From assembly GCA_963931865.1 (NCBI GenBank), contig OZ007509.1:3702727-3766726 (forward strand): a stretch of DNA of 64,000 nucleotides. Direction: 5' to 3'. Within the stretch, counting starts at the first letter, position 1; every line of letters starts with the position of its first letter. Positions 25,101 through 35,644 of the stretch are shown here, in pieces. The notes under the pieces were generated by a model. That model had not been told where the DNA came from. It saw only the letters and a list, made by a program, of their open reading frames with translations, and did no database searches. The position numbers were made by a program, and so were the translations under genes. This DNA comes from Axinella damicornis. Its lineage: Eukaryota; Porifera; Demospongiae; Axinellida; Axinellidae.

Positions 25101-28100
25101 AGCAGGGCAGGGAGGAGCTCGGGCTGATGGCTGAGAGGTACAGCAAGGAGATGGGTGAGTGCATATAGTGGTACCTGGATAATCGTTTACAAAATTAACC
25201 CCGTACTATGAAGTTAGCCTTGTTCCCAGGCCGTCTCCTGCTCAGTTTTAGCCGCGTACATGGCCTTTGAACCCCCCACTCTTTTGACAGGGGTCAAAGG
25301 TCATGTATGTGGCTAATAACCGAGCGGGAGACGGCCTGGGAATGAGGCTACTAGGAAGTTGTATTGCCACTTAATAATAGTATGCATGTGTATATTTGGA
25401 CAAGAGCGCACATAAGTAGGTCCTGCCCCCCGGAGTACCTACTTATGCGCTCTTGATTTGGACCAAAGCATCTAGCAACTGACCTCCCTACCCCATGTTT
25501 AGATGCCCTCCGCACTGAGCTGTCGTCACAGCACGATAGGGAGCTGGCGGAGGTGAGGCAGCAGCACTGCTCCGAGGTGGACCGACACAGAAAACAGCTG
25601 CAGCACATGCTGGAACAGAGGAAGAAGGAGGTGTGTGTCTGCATGTTCAATCAGATCACAGGATGAGGCACAGTGTTGCAAAAGGACCTTTGCCAAGAGT
25701 GCAGTTGTATGGTGCATGACTATAATACTAGCAGAATGTATAAACATTGTGGGGCGAGCCTGAGTGAGTGCATGCATATGCAGTATTCATTTCGAATGTA
25801 GCTAACTCAACCTCAGGCTGTAGAATTGCAGCACAAGAACTGTATGGACAGTACATGATGATCATGTATAGCTAGCTACACTGCAGCACGAGCAGATGAA
25901 AGCACTCTTGCTGTCTTCTTTCGCTATGCAGTAGCTCCCATGACTGTAGCCATTGAAGAGCAGAGGTAGCTAGGTCTACGAGTCAGTGACTTCAACACAG
26001 TGAGCAACAGTGCAGCCGCGAGTCGCGATCGATGGACTTGTAGGGCTATAGCTAGACCAGTCAGAAGTCGCACTTTCGCCGGCATGCAGTCTTTGTTGCT
26101 GTGCGCCGGGTAGCGCGCATCGCTGTATCCATTGAAGAGGTAGATTTGTGAGTGGTCTCCGTCCCTGTTGTAGCCATCCAAGGAGTACACGGTTCACGAA
26201 TTCGTGCCTCTCTGAGTCTCAGAACTACGTTGCAACGTTGATGAGCAATCGAGCGCTGAGCACGTGTGACTTATCATGACGCAAGGGACTTTCGGTTATT
26301 TGCAGAATCGTTTATTTATGGTATACATACGATACATACAGACATGGATTCCGTTTTACACGTCTATGTGGGGCTCGCTCAGGCTCGCCCCAATAAACAG
26401 GAAATGCTTATGTGTACTCAGAAACAGTGAGTGGCACTGAAAACGTTATTACATTCCTCCACTTCATACTGGTCTTTCACATGTCCACCGCACCCCCGTT
26501 GGCCGGCCCACAATAAATCGCAGCTGTGATCAATGGCACATGTGCACTCAAGAAGTGAATTACATGGGGGTATTGAAAGGGAAGGGGGTGGTACACCTTG
26601 CTACTAAATGTGGTGGGTTCATTGAATTGTCCACGTACTGCAGTGCAGCTTATATGCACACTTGGATCATAAGGAGATCTCTCCTGCACACAGAAACCCA
26701 AAATGTGTATGCTGAGACGAGACGTTGTAGTTATTTCACTCTGTTACAGAATCCCATTGCAATGTAAATTTCCATGGCTACAACAGCCCACTTGCAGAAA
26801 CTTTGGTGTACTGGTAGTTGTATTTCTATTCTGCTATAGCTTTGACAAGCGCTACAACCTTCCTTTCCTCAGTCCAGTGACCATGAGCACACTATCGGAG
26901 GCCTGCATAGTGAAGTGGGACGGAGAGACTCAGAGCTTAGCAAACTAAGGGACAGGGTGAACAACCTCACTGTTGCTGTTAGCAACCTCAAGAAGGAGCT
27001 AGGGGTCAAAGGGCAAGAAGTGGTCATGATTAGGAGGGAGACCAACAACCAAATACGGTAATTGTAGGTCACATCTGTGTACAGTTACATCCATTATTTT
27101 ACATTTAGTCACCAGTGCATTTACTGCTATACAATTGCATGGGAACACTACATTAAGAGCTTATTGCCTACATGTATATCTTTGGGTTTCCTCCCTCCCT
27201 CCCACCCATCCACCCACCCACCCACCCATCCACCCACCCACCCACCCATCCACCCACCCACTAACCCTCCCACCCACCCACCCACCCACCCACCCACCTT
27301 CCTCCCTCCCTTCCTTCCCAGCCTTCGTGAGCAGCAGCTGTCTGCAGCACACCATGTGGAAGTAGACTCCCTCTCCTCCCAGCACAGACACCAGACCCAG
27401 CTACTGCTGTCCGACTTCAATCGAGCGAAGGAGCTACTGAATGGAAGGATCTCAGAGCTTGAAAATAAGTGAGACCATGAGATAGATGATTTTGTCCAGG
27501 TGCACATTTGGGCTGTTCATCTAGTCCAAGAAGTCTACAGAACTAATGGAGTAAGATGAGTTCTTTCCTTGTAATAGGCTGGCAGAGTCTGAGCGTCACT
27601 ACCACAGCCGTGACTCTAGGCCGGAAGACTTGGAGGCAATCCGGGATCTGCGGGCGATACTGAGGGAACAGGAACATAAGATGAAGGAACTCATTGTAAG
27701 TACCAACCTGGTAAAACTTTTGTATGCATGGGCTGCTTGTCAGCATATAATTCCTGTGAATACACCCTCTATTAACTGGTGGCCTCCAATTATATCACTG
27801 ATCAATGTCCCCTAGGACAGTCACAAGTAACGGGCACACGTGCTATCCATAAAGGAGCACATATTAGTCTCTTGTATCCAGGGGATATCCCACGGTAACT
27901 TGTTATTCTTTCATGCAGGCTGAGAAGAGGATCTACCAGCTGGAATTGATGAACAGAGAGAAGAACTACAACAAAATCTTCAGTGCCAACCCCCACGTTG
28001 GAGTGCTGGACCCCCTGCAGTTCAAGGTTGGCGCACATGGAATGGACTATTCCAGTACAGTGGCATACACCGCAGGCCCCTGACTGTAACCAATTGATGT

Positions 28101-28145
28101 CCTAGGCAGACACAAGATTAATACAAAAAGAAAATGAAGATACCA

Positions 28146-28225
<80 letters not shown>

Positions 28226-28924
28226 CCGGTATATTAAATACATGTAGTAGCTTGTAGCTAGTAACCGTACAGGATATCTTAAATGGTACTTTTGTGAGGA
28301 AGCTGGTCTGTACTGTACAGATCATCCAACCACATAGAGTGGTTACCTGCATGGTTGCAGACAATCAGTGTTATGTTTGGTATTTTGTGTAAAGCGACAT
28401 GAGAGGAAGCTGGCTTACAACACTGGCAATGGTTGAACATCAGTGGCCGATGTCTCTATGCAGCTTTACTTCCACTCCTCCCAGGGATCCTGTTAGTTCT
28501 TCCATGGGTTGTTCAACTTGTTTCTTACTCTCTTGGCATCCCTATCGAGCATTGTTGCCTACTGTAAGATCATACACACAGTGTCATAATAATAACAACG
28601 TATTTCTTCCCGACACAGCTGAAAAAGAAAGCATCTGAGAGCAGTGCCCCCAGGCATGCCAGTGCTCCCTCACTCATCTCTCCCAGCGTGGAATCATCCG
28701 CTGTGGTATTCCCTCCTCCCACTGACAGTAGAAGAACACAAAAAGAAGCATCACAGCACTCCTCTAGTACTGCTCTGAGGCCCAGGAAGCTCGTGACTCT
28801 GCAAGACTCTCCTCTGACTCAGCAGAAGTTTAGCAAGACTCGGCCTCTGGCTAGCCACAGTGCACCACTGCAGCCCACCCCTCCCTCAGTTAGCCCCCCT
28901 AAGCAAACCATGCTTGTACAGTGA
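19187..28924 (+). CDS. FAM184: FAM184-family coiled-coil protein
   Basis: About 17 exons, including 19187-19297, 19373-19602, 19921-about 20622, 21510-21690, 22085-22240, 22720-23056, 23304-23428, 23871-24021, 24165-24268, 24540-24651, 25001-25154, 25501-25630, 26875-27058, 27322-27470, 27579-27696, 27919-28026 and 28619-28924. The first splice joins KKIAQLTK to VIYALNTKNDEHE, the signature N-terminal block of FAM184A/B. The 3' exons match its conserved end (DFNRAKELLNGRISELENKL, SRPEDLEAIRDLRAIL, YQLELMNREKNYNKIFSANP, VGVLDPL). Almost everything between is heptad-rich coiled coil, followed by a Ser/Pro-rich tail. The molecular role is not well established; it is presumably a structural or cytoskeletal scaffold. 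Many introns carry repeats or foldback elements. A single ancestral gene corresponding to the vertebrate A and B paralogues is likely. Confidence 0.87.
20733..20842. mobile_element. Foldback element in FAM184 intron
   Basis: Inverted arms of about 50 bp beginning TAGTCTCGGCCCCAGAC and ending GTCTGGGGCTGAGACTA, with a short central palindrome around ACGCGCG. GCTTTG flanks both ends directly. It resembles the TAGCC foldback family in size and organisation. Confidence 0.7.
22291..22630. repeat. GA/TTGG-rich minisatellite in FAM184 intron
   Basis: Irregular tandem units around GGTGAGGAGAGAGAGGTTGG, interrupted by the foldback element at 22482-22534. Confidence 0.85.
22482..22534. mobile_element. 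TAGCC foldback element with exact 9-bp target duplication
   Basis: Ends TAGCCTTGTTCCCAGGCC / GGCCTGGAGACAAGGCTA. Flanked on both sides by GGTTGGGGG, a 9-bp direct duplication, although the surrounding repeat is G-rich and could provide this by chance. Confidence 0.7.
23443..23515. mobile_element. TAGCC foldback element
   Basis: Ends TAGCCTCACTCTCAGGCC / GGGCCTGGGAACGAGGCTA in the FAM184 intron after the exon ending near 23428. G-rich flanks give no clean target duplication. Confidence 0.65.
24710..24998. repeat. Pure polypyrimidine intron tract
   Basis: Nearly 290 bases of C and T with hardly any purine: poly-C, then (CCCCCT)n-type units. It fills most of the 349-bp intron between FAM184 exons ending at 24651 and starting at 25001. 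It is a homopurine-homopyrimidine mirror repeat of the kind able to form triplex (H-DNA) or G-quadruplex/i-motif structures. Confidence 0.95.
25215..25350. mobile_element. TAGCC foldback element, longest copy with 9-bp target duplication
   Basis: Ends TAGCCTTGTTCCCAGGCC / GGCCTGGGAATGAGGCTA; arms extend inward with further inverted similarity (GTCTCCTGCTC / GAGCGGGAGAC, GGCCTTTGA / TCAAAGGTC). Flanks are CTATGAAGT on the left and CTAGGAAGT on the right, 8 of 9 identical. Confidence 0.8.
25402..25455. mobile_element. Short palindromic element, CAAGAGCGCA ends
   Basis: Inverted arms CAAGAGCGCACATAAGTAGG / CCTACTTATGCGCTCTTG (one-base indel) around a C-rich loop. ATTTGGA lies directly on both sides, consistent with a target duplication. 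Lies in the same FAM184 intron as the previous element. Confidence 0.7.
25747..26392. mobile_element. Non-autonomous TIR element, GGGGCGAGCC family
   Basis: Terminal inverted repeats TGGGGCGAGCCTGAGTGAG (left) and CTCGCTCAGGCTCGCCCCA (right), flanked by ATAAACA on both sides. About 645 bp, inside the 1.2-kb FAM184 intron 25631-26874. No transposase-like frame was seen. A second set of related ends occurs at 33594, 33920 and 35857. Confidence 0.7.
27196..27300. repeat. (CCCA)n microsatellite
   Basis: Tetranucleotide CCCA/CCAT repeat in a FAM184 intron just before the exon at 27322. Long open frames across it on both strands are artefacts. Confidence 0.95.
28147..28220. repeat. Poly-G run followed by (AC)n
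   Basis: About 35 consecutive G bases, then about 20 AC dinucleotides, in the last FAM184 intron. It has the same homopolymer-plus-CA structure as 8222-8281 and 63705-63752. Confidence 0.95.
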
Positions 28925-29114
28925 TGCAGAGCATTAATATTTTTTGTATAACCGTTAACATGCAGGTCATACAGATCATTAATTATCAGCAAAGCATGCA
29001 CATAACCTCCCTTGTACAGCAACAAGGATTGGTAGAATTGTACTAAGGACTAAGGGTATCTCTCGGCTACTAACGTTAACTAAAATAGACAGACTAACCT
29101 CTGCCTTGTATACA
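28925..29114. other. FAM184 3' flank
   Basis: Follows the FAM184 stop; no coding signal. Probably the 3' untranslated region. Confidence 0.5.
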
Positions 29115-29115
29115 G

Positions 29116-29272
29116 CAACATTCTTTGGAAGGAGGGTCAAGGTCCTGTTTGATGACAAGAAGAGGTACCCTGGGGTGATAATAGGGCAAGATAATAGCTG
29201 CAAATGGATCACCCGTTTTGAGGATGGAACCAAAGATGATACAGTGTCAGATCCTGAAGCAGATGATGATTG
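29116..29272 (+). pseudogene. Tudor-like domain fragment
   Basis: After an acceptor-like TATACAG the frame reads TFFGRRVKVLFDDKKRYPGV, then an IIGQDN and ITRFEDGTKDDTV stretch, and an acidic end to a stop. The pattern G-RV-V-F-D-K-YPG-I-G resembles the strands of a Tudor-like or chromatin-reader barrel. It may be an alternative terminal exon of FAM184, the last exon of an otherwise lost gene, or host-derived sequence carried by a transposon. No upstream partner exon was identified. Confidence 0.35.
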
Positions 29273-30080
29273 ATTATAACTATTGTCTATGCATGTGTTG
29301 GTATGGTGAAAAAGACTGCAGCAATGAAATTTTTAGTAGCTATATACAACAATACTCTTGTGGTCTAGCATGAGTGGGTGGGGCTCCTGTGTGCTGAGAG
29401 CAAAAGTGGGTGGGCTCCTGGAAAAATGAAAATAATTGCTTGAAGTGTGTCATGGTAATAGTATGTAGCAAGGGCAGCCCCTGGATAATTGGTAGGTAAT
29501 CAAAGTACATAAGAAGGATCCATTATATAGCACAGACCTACATATACGTCCAAAAAAAAATTTGCCAGGGCCCGTTCTAGATGCGCGCGCGTTTACTTCC
29601 TGCCGGACCAATATCCACGCTTGAGTACATTGTATTCGGTCAGCTGCAGCTAGGATGTCCTGATATGAAGACTGATGATGACTGGAGGAAGGCATTGATC
29701 ACGATCCTGGCTACATGCATCCTCTGCATAGAGATTGATCCTCGTGCCCAAGACTGTGAAGTCCAGTTCAAAGTATTGGACGATGAGCTGGAAGGAATTC
29801 AAATTAAAAGTCCGTGATAAGGTTAAGGAAAAGGATTCACAAGGAAAGGAAAGTCAACATGCAACACAGGTCATTGATGAGAACTTGGAACAGAAGCACG
29901 AGAATTGACCCTTAGGAAACTCTCTTGTCTCCATATCCCATATTGGCATGCTGCATGTCTTTCTAGACCCTAGCTCCTTTTCCCTGTGTGGTCACGTGAG
30001 TCGATCCATGCTGGGGAAACTTCGAGGGGCTAGCCCACTAGACTAGGCTTCCAGCTTAGATGGGATTAAGGACGTCCCCC

Positions 30081-30169
30081 TAGCCTCATTCCCATGGCAG
30101 GCCTTCTCACCCCAGCATTTGTCGTTTGCAGTACTAACACTGGGGTGAGAAGTCCAGGGTACAAGGCTA
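30081..30169. mobile_element. TAGCC foldback element
   Basis: Ends TAGCCTCATTCCCATGGC / CAGGGTACAAGGCTA with inner inverted TTCTCACCCCAG / CTGGGGTGAGAA. Flanks ACGTCCCCC and CTGTCCCCC agree at 7 of 9 positions. Confidence 0.7.
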
Positions 30170-30771
30170 CTGTCCCCCAATTTTTGAAGGAAGGTATACA
30201 GGACAGGTGGGGAGGACTACTACACGAAGACAACTTTGGCCTACCCTTGCTATACAGTAAGTATGCAGCAGGTGGATCCTAGACCCTAACGTGATGAGGA
30301 TCAAGGGTCTGGGGAATAACTCTGCCAGGAGGTGTCTTGAAAGTTGGAATGCTGCCATGGGTGTTGATGAGGGAAAGTGGGTGTGTGAAGTGAGGATGTT
30401 GCTACACTCAAACAGTAGTAGGCCTATCGCTGAGGAAGTCACAGAGTACTTCAGTGGCAATGCAATTAATGACCACCACACATAATTTCCACTAACAGCA
30501 GCAGCACCCTCCACACAATCTACAAGAACTGGTTAAGCAGCCTGTCATGAGGTGGTACCAGATCTTGATTGAGACATTTGTCACAAAAAGCCCACTCCCA
30601 TCCCAATATGGTCCACTGAACAGAACGGACATGTTGAAGAAGAGCTCATTGCTGAGTTGCCTAATGGAGACATTGAGCAAGCAAGCAAGCACACAGAGAA
30701 GCAGTGACAGAACCAACTGAAATGATGGCAGGAGTAGATCCATGTGGAGCAAGCCATAAATGGGACCTCCC

Positions 30772-30890
30772 TAGCCTTGGTCCCAGTCCCACGCCCAGCT
30801 TTTCGTCGCTTGCAGTACGATAAGCGGGGAGGTTAGGGTTAGGGTACTGCAAGCAACGAAAAGCTGGGTGTGGGACTGGGACCGAGGCTA
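30772..30890. mobile_element. TAGCC foldback element with exact 9-bp target duplication
   Basis: Ends TAGCCTTGGTCCCAGTCCCA / TGGGACTGGGACCGAGGCTA, with inner inverted CCCAGCTTTTCGT / ACGAAAAGCTGGG. The 9-mer GGACCTCCC lies immediately outside both ends. This is the best-preserved copy in the window. Confidence 0.85.
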
Positions 30891-31420
30891 GGACCTCCCT
30901 GCACAGGAGGTGCACCAAATATTCGGGACCCCCAATCCCAAGAGCAGTATTAGGGGGTCTGGTCTGGCATTGGGCACTTTCAAGTTTGTTACAATAATAA
31001 TATTGCTATGATGAGAAATTACATCTACAAACAGAAGATCGATTTTAGCTAGTAAAGATGAACTTCATTTGAATTTGTAATACTGGTCCAGCAAACACGC
31101 CAATATTAAACTCAGAGAGTGACAAGTTAATTTGAGGTAGACTTCAACATTTCAAACCCAGCTAAGCTGGAAGCAAGGGACGAACTGCTAATCTTCCTGA
31201 AAGACATGCATGCCAAGATGGGATATGGAGACAAGGGAGTTCCTAAGGGTCAATTCTCGTGCTTCTGTTCCAAGTTCTCATCAATGAACTGTGTTGCATG
31301 TAGTGATGATCAATCAGGTGAGGATCACTCTCTATGCGGAGGACGCCTTCCTCCAGTCATCATATCAGGACATCCTAGCCTGAAGCCTGCAGCTGACCGA
31401 ACACAATGTACTCAAGATAA

Positions 31421-32440
31421 ATAGTTCGGCTAGCAGTTTTGGTCTTCTCTGTGAAAAGTTTTAGGCAGGAAGTCACATGACTATAATTACTTTTAATTAC
31501 TTCCGTACTTCTGATCGGTGAGAAGCCGCAGGCGCGGGACTCGCGACTGATTATGTCAATATGTACGGGTGCGCGTGTGCATATAACGCTATTCGCTTTA
31601 GCCAGAATGCAGTGCTCGGCTACGCGGAAGTGCAATTCAGACCCTTACTGTTGGCCAGACTACACAGCTGCCGGATGCTTGCGCAGCAGGATACCTGCGC
31701 ACAATAGTTTTAAACTTTGCCCCCTACGTTTCATTTTCAGCTAAAGTGCAATGACAGTGACAATTAGTCTATAGCTAGCTGCCTAGGGCCCTCTTTATCT
31801 TTGTTGTCCAGTGAATGTGTTTACATCGTTGCATGTGGGTCGTTCTCTGCCAGTTACTAGCAGCTATATAGCTAGCTACTGTAAGGTGGATCAAAGTTCA
31901 TTGTAGTAAAGACGTAGAGGGGCCCGACCTAGCTTTTGGTGGCTCAGCACATTCTGATTCAGTTGGAGCCTAATTCAGTTAGCTATCTAGCTATAGCTAG
32001 TACAAGCCAGTTAGACATGTCCTTTCGTGGTATTTCACAGGTTATTGGGGGAAGGAAGCATACAAAATAAGGTGGGGGGCTGAAGTTTGCAACTAATAAT
32101 GATCTTCGACATTGCGGTAGCCAAGATGGCCATGACCATGGTCTACTAATTTCCATAAACGCTTAGTCAGCATGGTCTAAAGCACAGCTGTTGCATGACT
32201 GCATGGCTTTGGAATATAACCACAGCCCCATCTTTGATTCCCCATGCACTCTACTACAAGGGCTGTAATAGTCATGCATGACGTGCAGCTACTGTTGGCA
32301 ACTGTAATGTAGTTACATGGAGCACAGAAACAACTGACAAGGGCCAGGCTGGGAAGGTTACCACAGATGAGTGCACTACAATAAAAACTATTTGCCGGCT
32401 ACATGTACAACTTCAAAGTGGGAGCTGAGATTTGAGCAGC
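31421..32440. other. Intergenic sequence without recognisable content
   Basis: Scattered TAGCTA-rich sequence typical of non-coding parts of this window. No exon, RNA gene or repeat with clear boundaries was seen. Confidence 0.5.
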
Positions 32441-32447
32441 GACATAC

Positions 32448-32640
32448 TGGAGTAAACTTCAGTAGCAACCACAGCATTCTTTGAATTAGCATGGGAAGGA
32501 CAGTCATGCCCTTGAACAGGAAGGATAGCAATGCCTTTGAAAAGAATTCCGTGGGGCTGATATTTGAGTCATACTTGAGTAAACTTCTGTAGCAACACAC
32601 AGCATTCTTTGAATTGGCATGGGAAGGACAGAGTAACAGT
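32448..32640. repeat. Direct duplication of about 65 bp
   Basis: The segment with AGCATTCTTTGAATTAGCAT (32471-32490) recurs as AGCATTCTTTGAATTGGCAT at about 32598-32617, each preceded by GAGTAAACTTC and followed by GGGAAGGACAG. Spacing is about 127 bp. Confidence 0.8.
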
Positions 32641-32666
32641 AACATTTACCATTATACCTCTCACCA

Positions 32667-33275
32667 TTAACCCTTTAAGCCCTATTGACGCATAAATGCG
32701 TCATTTAGACCCTATGCACTTGTAGGGCTTCTCGCCAGTCCAAAAAGAGACCAAAAAGTCTTCAGAGGGCCTAGGGACGACTTTAAGGCACGAACTCAAA
32801 AATTTGGTCAGATTTCGGCGCGCCTCCCCCACTAAACGTACAAGCGGGGGGGTTTCGAAGGGGGGGCGGCAGCCCCCCCTTCGGGCTGTCGTGGGCGTCT
32901 TTTGATTTTAATGAGATTCATTGACCCGAGAATTTTGATTCTAATGATATTCATAGACCCCACCCAGGGCCTCAAGAAAACCTGCAAATTGGTGGTGTAA
33001 GGTGTGCCATCAGTCAGATCTGGCCCAAGTTTAGGGAAATGCTGGGCGAAAATCCGGCTGACATCCACCTTTGACCTCTGATTGCTGGGCTTGTGGGGGG
33101 TCATGAATATCATTAACGGTATTGCCAGAGAGGTCTCTCCATGTGTGCGGGCCCCACCAAGTTTGGCCGCTGAGGAGCGAATGCTGTGGGAGAGGAGTAC
33201 CTACGAAAGTGGTGTGCGCTGAATGCATGAAAATGTGTTGTCTTGGTGGGAAGAATTCGGTGGTTAAAGGGTTAA
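32667..33275. mobile_element. piggyBac-type non-autonomous element
   Basis: Bounded by TTAACCCTTTAA on the left and TTAAAGGGTTAA on the right, giving TTAA target sites and CCCTTT termini, the hallmark of piggyBac elements. About 600 bp. Only short frames occur inside and no DDD transposase motif was seen, so it is a deletion derivative or MITE. Confidence 0.75.
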
Positions 33276-34117
33276 TATTGACAATTGACATTTATGCATA
33301 ATCTTCTAGCTGAAGCTGAACTTGATGGTTAGAACGCTCAGAATTTAATGTCTATGGGAGGGGTTAACTTAAGGCGTCCATCACAGTCATAATATTATAG
33401 CCACGCTATCCAGGCAGGAAGATTGTCTTTCAAACAGTCAGCGGGTCTAAACAAGTTCTGCATGCCCGTACCCAGTATATAACCTGGACGTAACTGCATA
33501 CATGTGCATCTTGATTAGCTGATAATAGCGATACAATGTTGACGTCACATGCAATAATTTACCGGGGAGGAGCCTGGGAACGAGGCTGTGGGGCGAGCCA
33601 GAGCGAATGCAGGCCTGCATGCAGAACATGGAGAGTTGCATGAACATGACTCATCATCAGAAATTATGTGACAGAGTAGCCTCATTCTATACAACTGCAT
33701 GGGATGAGGTACTACCTCTACGTCGCCCTATACCGCTCCTGCAGTGTTTCATGAAACGTTTCTGAAACATAGCCTGCCCTGACCTTACCCTCACGTGATA
33801 CAGGTGGGAGAATTATGCATTCCCCCTCCCCCCCCCCAAAAAAACAAAACACAAAAAAACCTCATATTAGGGAAATGCATGACATTGGCCCAATGGGGGG
33901 GGGGGGGGGGGGGGGGGGGGAGCCTGAGCGAAGAGCGTGTACATGCAAGACACAGAGTAGTTGCATGCACATGACTGTCATCAGAAATTACGTCACTGGG
34001 CACAGTAAGCCTCAGACAAGTTAACCTCAGGTCACAGAAATCTACAATCAGACCACTAAAATTATAACAATCAACATACGTGCTGCACAAGTTATGGTCC
34101 GGATCCACCATAATATT

Positions 34118-34390
34118 ACAAGTAATAAAAACATTTAAAATGTAACAGGATGTAGGGATACCAGAACCGCAAAAAGTAAGGAAACAAGGTAGGGATGATC
34201 ACACAAAACATTGAAGTATACAACCCCCTACAGAGATCTTTTTCCATAATACGTGTATAATGAAAAAAGATATGTAGGGGGATTGTATACTTCACTGTTT
34301 TGTGTGATCATCCCTACCTTGTTTCCTTACTTTTTGCGGTTCTGGTATCCCTACATCCTGTTACATTTTAAATGTTTTTTATTACTTGTT
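34118..34390. mobile_element. Large hairpin MITE, arms about 130 bp
   Basis: The left arm (from ACAAGTAATAAAAACATTT) and right arm (ending AAATGTTTTTTATTACTTGT) are almost perfect inverted copies, separated by about 12 bases near 34248-34259. There is no internal coding capacity. Near-identity of the arms suggests recent origin or ongoing arm correction. Confidence 0.85.
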
Positions 34391-34959
34391 TATGTCATTT
34401 TTTTTAGCAGCAGGCGCATGCATGCTGGACTCTGGCATTTACACTGCCAGCAATGGCTGAAGAATCAGACCCAAGCATCTCAAAAGCCAACCCTTTTCTG
34501 GATGGATACTCTAAGCCAGTGCTCAGAGCTGAAGACCATAGCTAAGTTTAGTGTAGCTAAAATAGCTATACCAGATAGTAGTAGCGACACATTGTTGAGT
34601 CTTTAGATAGGCATTCACCCCTCTCACAGAACACAGTCTAGTAACATATATAGCACAGAGAATTTACCTCAGTCTAGTTGCATTACCACAACAGCTACAG
34701 CGCAAGGCATGTCTAATTCAGCGATCTTGAATAATAATTACGTATCGTTGCTAAGTGATCGTTTAAGTGCGCATGCGTACAAACATGAAAATGGCGTGAA
34801 AAACGAAGCCATAGTTATTGAGTGGGCAGCTGTAGCCGCCTGGTGAAGACTTGGAGGTTGCCAAAAAGCGATGGGCTGGTGCACTGCTCGGTGTAAAATG
34901 CTGCTGTTTCGTGCGAAAACCATCATGAGGGATTGAGGCGACGTTGAGCTAGCCCGTCT

Positions 34960-35005
34960 GAAAGAAGAAAGAAGAAAGAAGAAGAAGAAGAAGAAGAAAG
35001 AAAAA
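34960..35005. repeat. (GAA)n purine repeat
   Basis: GAAAGAAGAAAGAAGAAGAA-type purine run of about 40 bases. Confidence 0.9.
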
Positions 35006-35256
35006 CAATTTGCTCGTTTTGCGAGTACCTGGTGTGGTATTTTCGCGACGGTTTTTCGCGATGCGAGGAGTCTTGTTGGTCATGAAAACACCCGAAGATG
35101 AACGGTATGTGGTTATAAAGGCTTATAAGTGTACCGTTTCTGAGATTTGGAGAGATTCTTTTGTATTACCATATATTGCGTGTACGTCGTATCCCTACAT
35201 ACAGAGTCTACCGACTCTGTGATACCATGCTCTTGAACAGTGCTATTTCCACTTCT

Positions 35257-35644
35257 GAGTCCTGACCACGCCCCGTGGACCCGACTTACAGTATTGGAAA
35301 CAGCAGCAGCAAGTTGAAACGAAGCTCACAGCTGGACTTTTTCTAACGGTAAACAGCTTCTCACTTCAGACCCACACATGCGCGGCGAATCTTCATCGGA
35401 CTCTGACGTTCCACAAGTGACTAGTCACATTTACCTTTACCGAGAGTGAGACGTTCACGGACGACACGGAAACCAGAAAGCAGTGAGTGCAGTGCAAAAG
35501 CACGAAGGTGCTACGAGAGCCCTTCTAGACAACTGGAAAATGACGGTGAAAAAAATATTGACGCTACGCGCCTCTGTTCACTACCGGATACCTTCGGCTG
35601 TGGCCGATGATAGCCCCTTAAAATTTTTCCTGGATCCGCCCCTG
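35257..35644. mobile_element. Truncated hAT-like non-autonomous element
   Basis: Similar along its length to the element at 41383-42074 (shared blocks: GACTAGTCACATTTACCTTT, GAGACGTTCACGGA, AAGGTGCTACGAGAGCCC, AAAATGACGGTGAAAA). It ends with GGATCCGCCCCTG, the same terminus. The left end and poly-C are missing. Confidence 0.75.

Larger units (their letters stand above)
29620..31420. mobile_element. Putative degraded DNA transposon with long inverted ends
   Basis: The left arm (29631-29695; TTGAGTACATTGTATTCGGT, then CAGCTGCAG, then TAGGATGTCCTGATATGA and GATGACTGGAGGAAGGC) recurs inverted, with small indels, at about 31346-31414. Between lie short broken frames (such as CVVDEGKW-like EGKWVCEVRMLLHSN at 30370-30415 and LLIFLKDMHAKMGYGDKG near 31190-31235) that read as decayed protein but match no family I can name. 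Two TAGCC foldback elements are nested inside. Confidence 0.45.

Noticed and set aside
27148..27507. Trp/Gly/Val-rich minus frame and Pro/Thr/His-rich plus frame
   Set aside because: Translations of the (CCCA)n microsatellite.
30291..30485. Frame of 64 residues that looks protein-like
   Set aside because: Not called as a gene because it lies inside the putative degraded transposon, has no family match I can name and neighbouring frames are broken.
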